NCBI GenBank assembly: GCA_029265615.1
Contig: JAJUIB010000007.1
Coordinates: 1-64,000 of the forward strand
DNA length: 64,000 nt
Source: Spirochaetota bacterium
Lineage (GTDB): Bacteria; Spirochaetota; Spirochaetia; Treponematales; Rectinemataceae
Reading direction: 5' to 3'
A program made the translations under genes and the position numbers. Positions 62,675-64,000 of the stretch are shown here, piece after piece. The stretch's first letter is position 1. Each line of letters starts with the position of its first letter. The notes under the pieces were generated by a model, which was given only the letters and a program-made list of their open reading frames with translations, searched no databases and was not told the origin of the DNA.

Positions 62675-63614
62675 CGGCGGCCTCCTCGAAGCGCTTTGCG
62701 AGCGCGCGGGCGCGGCGCACGGCGTCGCGTAGGGTGTCGGGCCCGGAAGCGAGCCCCCCGAAGCGCACGCCATCGGCTTCCGCGAAGAGGCGCGCGGCCT
62801 CGTCCCGGAGCCCCGGCGCGGGGAAGCGCGCCTCGGGAAGGCCCTGTAGCTCCGTCGGGGTGAGTGCCGGGGCTTCCGGCACTGAGCGGGCGGCAAGATA
62901 GAGCCTGAGCGCGCGGGAAAGCACCGCATAAAAATCGGTGGCCGTCGCGTTATCCGCACTACGCTCAAGATAGGCGAGGCTCCGCGACAAGGTGCGGAAC
63001 GCCTGGGCAGCAATGGCTTGCGCGATGAGGCTTCGGGCTCCGGGTAGCGCATATAACACGATCGCCGCGGCCATGGCCGCAAGGGCGAGGACAAGGCCGA
63101 CAAATCCGTAGAGGTAGAGCGCCGTTCCCGGAGGATCGCGCTGAGGTTTTGGGGGCGAAGGCTCGCGATCTCCCGGCTCGAGCACCGAGGCGACGGTATA
63201 GGGCAAGGCAGGCAGAGGCGCCCCGCCCTTCGCGACGAGCGGGGGTATCGCGGAGCGTCCCGGCGTCCAGGGGACGAATCGCACCCGGTACTCCCAGCCC
63301 TGCTCCGTCTTCACAAGCCGTGCCTCGTGGAGCTCAGGATCTGCGCCTTCGCCGATCTCGGGAAGTCCGTCGCCGGCCTTGAGCAAAAATGGCTCGCCGC
63401 GGCGCGTGTCAATGAGGGCAATAACCTCGACCTCCTCACCCACATGGAAGACCGTCGGCGTGAAGGCCAAGCGGCGCAGGCCCTCAGGAAGCGGCGCGGC
63501 CTGAGACGACGCGCCGGAAGCCGTCGCAAGGAGGACAAAACCAAAGGCCACAGCGCCGCGCCGCATGCGCGATAGGCACGCGGGCCACGGCCCCTGGCGC
63601 CATCTTGACCGCAT
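62661..63614 (-). CDS. BatD/DUF4381-like membrane protein of the Bat operon
   Basis: This 317-residue protein has a signal helix (about 20-38), a strand-rich extracytoplasmic part (about 45-165; FTPTVFHVGEEVEVIALIDT and RFVPWTPGRSAIPPL are like Bat/aerotolerance proteins), one central membrane helix (about 168-190) and a helical cytoplasmic tail. Context, not a strong motif, supports the assignment. ATG at 63614 overlaps the DUF58 stop; the ATG at 63566 is an alternative nearer the signal helix. Confidence 0.7.
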   Translation of the reverse strand: MRSRWRQGPWPACLSRMRRGAVAFGFVLLATASGASSQAAPLPEGLRRLAFTPTVFHVGEEVEVIALIDTRRGEPFLLKAGDGLPEIGEGADPELHEARLVKTEQGWEYRVRFVPWTPGRSAIPPLVAKGGAPLPALPYTVASVLEPGDREPSPPKPQRDPPGTALYLYGFVGLVLALAAMAAAIVLYALPGARSLIAQAIAAQAFRTLSRSLAYLERSADNATATDFYAVLSRALRLYLAARSVPEAPALTPTELQGLPEARFPAPGLRDEAARLFAEADGVRFGGLASGPDTLRDAVRRARALAKRFEEAAGAHV

Positions 63615-64000
63615 CAGAGCTTCCTCCGCGCGGTAAAGAAGGCAAGGAGTTTGCGCGCGGGATCGTCATGTGTGTCGATATCGAGGAGCGGAACCCCCGC
63701 TTGGACACAGGCAGTCCGGCATGCGGCCGCCTGTGCGCGGCCGCGTTCTTCCCAGCGGCACCTGAAACCGCGGCTTGAAAGCGCAAACCATGCACGCCCA
63801 CCTCCTTCCGCGTCGGCAAGCTCAAAGCCCCCGTTCGCGGGCAAGGCCAGATCCAGAGGATCGGTGATCCGTAGCGCCACCACATCGTGCTTTCGCGCAA
63901 GAAGCGAAAGTTCTGTCTCCCAGGCCGCAGCGTCGAAGTCGCTTACGAGCATGACGAGGCTCCGCCGCTTCAAGAGGCGCCGCGCCGTCGCCATCGCCCC
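63614..64000 (-). CDS. DUF58-family protein (C-terminal part)
   Basis: Partial: 128 codons and the stop are visible and the frame runs off the right edge. It has the family's late vWA-like end, SLVMLVSDFDAAAWETELSL and LARKHDVVALRITDPLDLAL. DUF58 proteins are encoded between the MoxR ATPase and the vWA genes in Bat-type clusters, so a moxR gene is expected just beyond the window. Confidence 0.85.
   Translation of the reverse strand, partial: GAMATARRLLKRRSLVMLVSDFDAAAWETELSLLARKHDVVALRITDPLDLALPANGGFELADAEGGGRAWFALSSRGFRCRWEERGRAQAAACRTACVQAGVPLLDIDTHDDPARKLLAFFTARRKL

Noticed and set aside
1-64000. tRNA or rRNA genes
   Set aside because: I saw no acceptor-stem/T-loop combination or rRNA-like sequence in the intergenic regions; a TTCGAATC match near 10200 is inside ileS coding sequence. 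A tRNAscan run would settle this.

Overview
The window looks like chromosomal DNA of a high-GC, anaerobic, fermentative, motile spirochaete of the Treponema/Spirochaeta type. The clues are a spirochaete-style flagellar block (flgN-flgK-flgL-fliW-csrA), a PUR-alpha-domain nucleic-acid-binding protein like Borrelia BpuR, the eukaryote-like (type 2) isoleucyl-tRNA synthetase, many lipoproteins with relaxed lipoboxes, and a butyryl-CoA pathway cluster with Bcd/EtfAB. This is inference from gene content; no rRNA, tRNA or CRISPR array is visible.

Layout. 1-3.6 kb: two FtsX-type ABC permeases, a LolA-like protein and an outer-membrane-like protein in one overlapping operon. 3.7-8.3 kb: homoserine dehydrogenase, then a class III cyclase behind a repeat-rich lipoprotein. 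8.6-11.9 kb: ileS. 12-13.4 kb: small operon with a TSCPD protein, a DUF3298-like lipoprotein and an MntR/DtxR regulator. 13.6-17.7 kb: a solute-binding protein, then a low-GC dctPQM TRAP operon bounded by a perfect 66-bp direct repeat that duplicates the 3' end of etfA. 17.7-22.9 kb: crt-hbd-kal-bcd-etfB-etfA. 23.2-25 kb: lipoprotein and LysM protein. 25.1-31.3 kb: M18 aminopeptidase, a 14-bp tandem repeat, MerR regulator, Der GTPase, PTS enzyme I and a P-loop/Asp23 fusion. 31.5-35.8 kb: flagellar block. 36-42.8 kb: GGDEF/EAL protein, phosphohexomutase, PUR protein, coiled-coil membrane protein, RNase HII. 42.9-49.2 kb: a degenerate DapF-like protein, GNAT, GH3 and thioredoxin reductase, then a transglutaminase/repeat protein. 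49.2-56 kb: histidine kinase, phosphofructokinase, a two-receiver response regulator and a hybrid kinase with HPt. 56-58.3 kb: PHP phosphatase, DksA-like protein, IF-1, Smr protein. 58.4-64 kb: a Bat (aerotolerance-type) operon running off the right edge.

How the genes work together. Crt, Hbd, Bcd and EtfAB would reduce acetoacetyl-CoA-level intermediates to butyryl-CoA. Kal adds entry of 3-aminobutyryl-CoA as in lysine fermentation. The cyclase, GGDEF/EAL protein, kinases and FliW/CsrA give a dense signalling layer around motility and central metabolism. Several genes appear to have a -10 box only 6-9 nt from the start codon and no Shine-Dalgarno, suggesting leaderless mRNAs.

The most unusual items are the 66-bp-flanked TRAP island at the etfA 3' end, the leaderless-promoter pattern, an in-frame palindromic insertion in ileS, the 14-bp self-complementary repeat array, the DapF-like pseudoenzyme, and a structured leader in front of the GGDEF/EAL gene.
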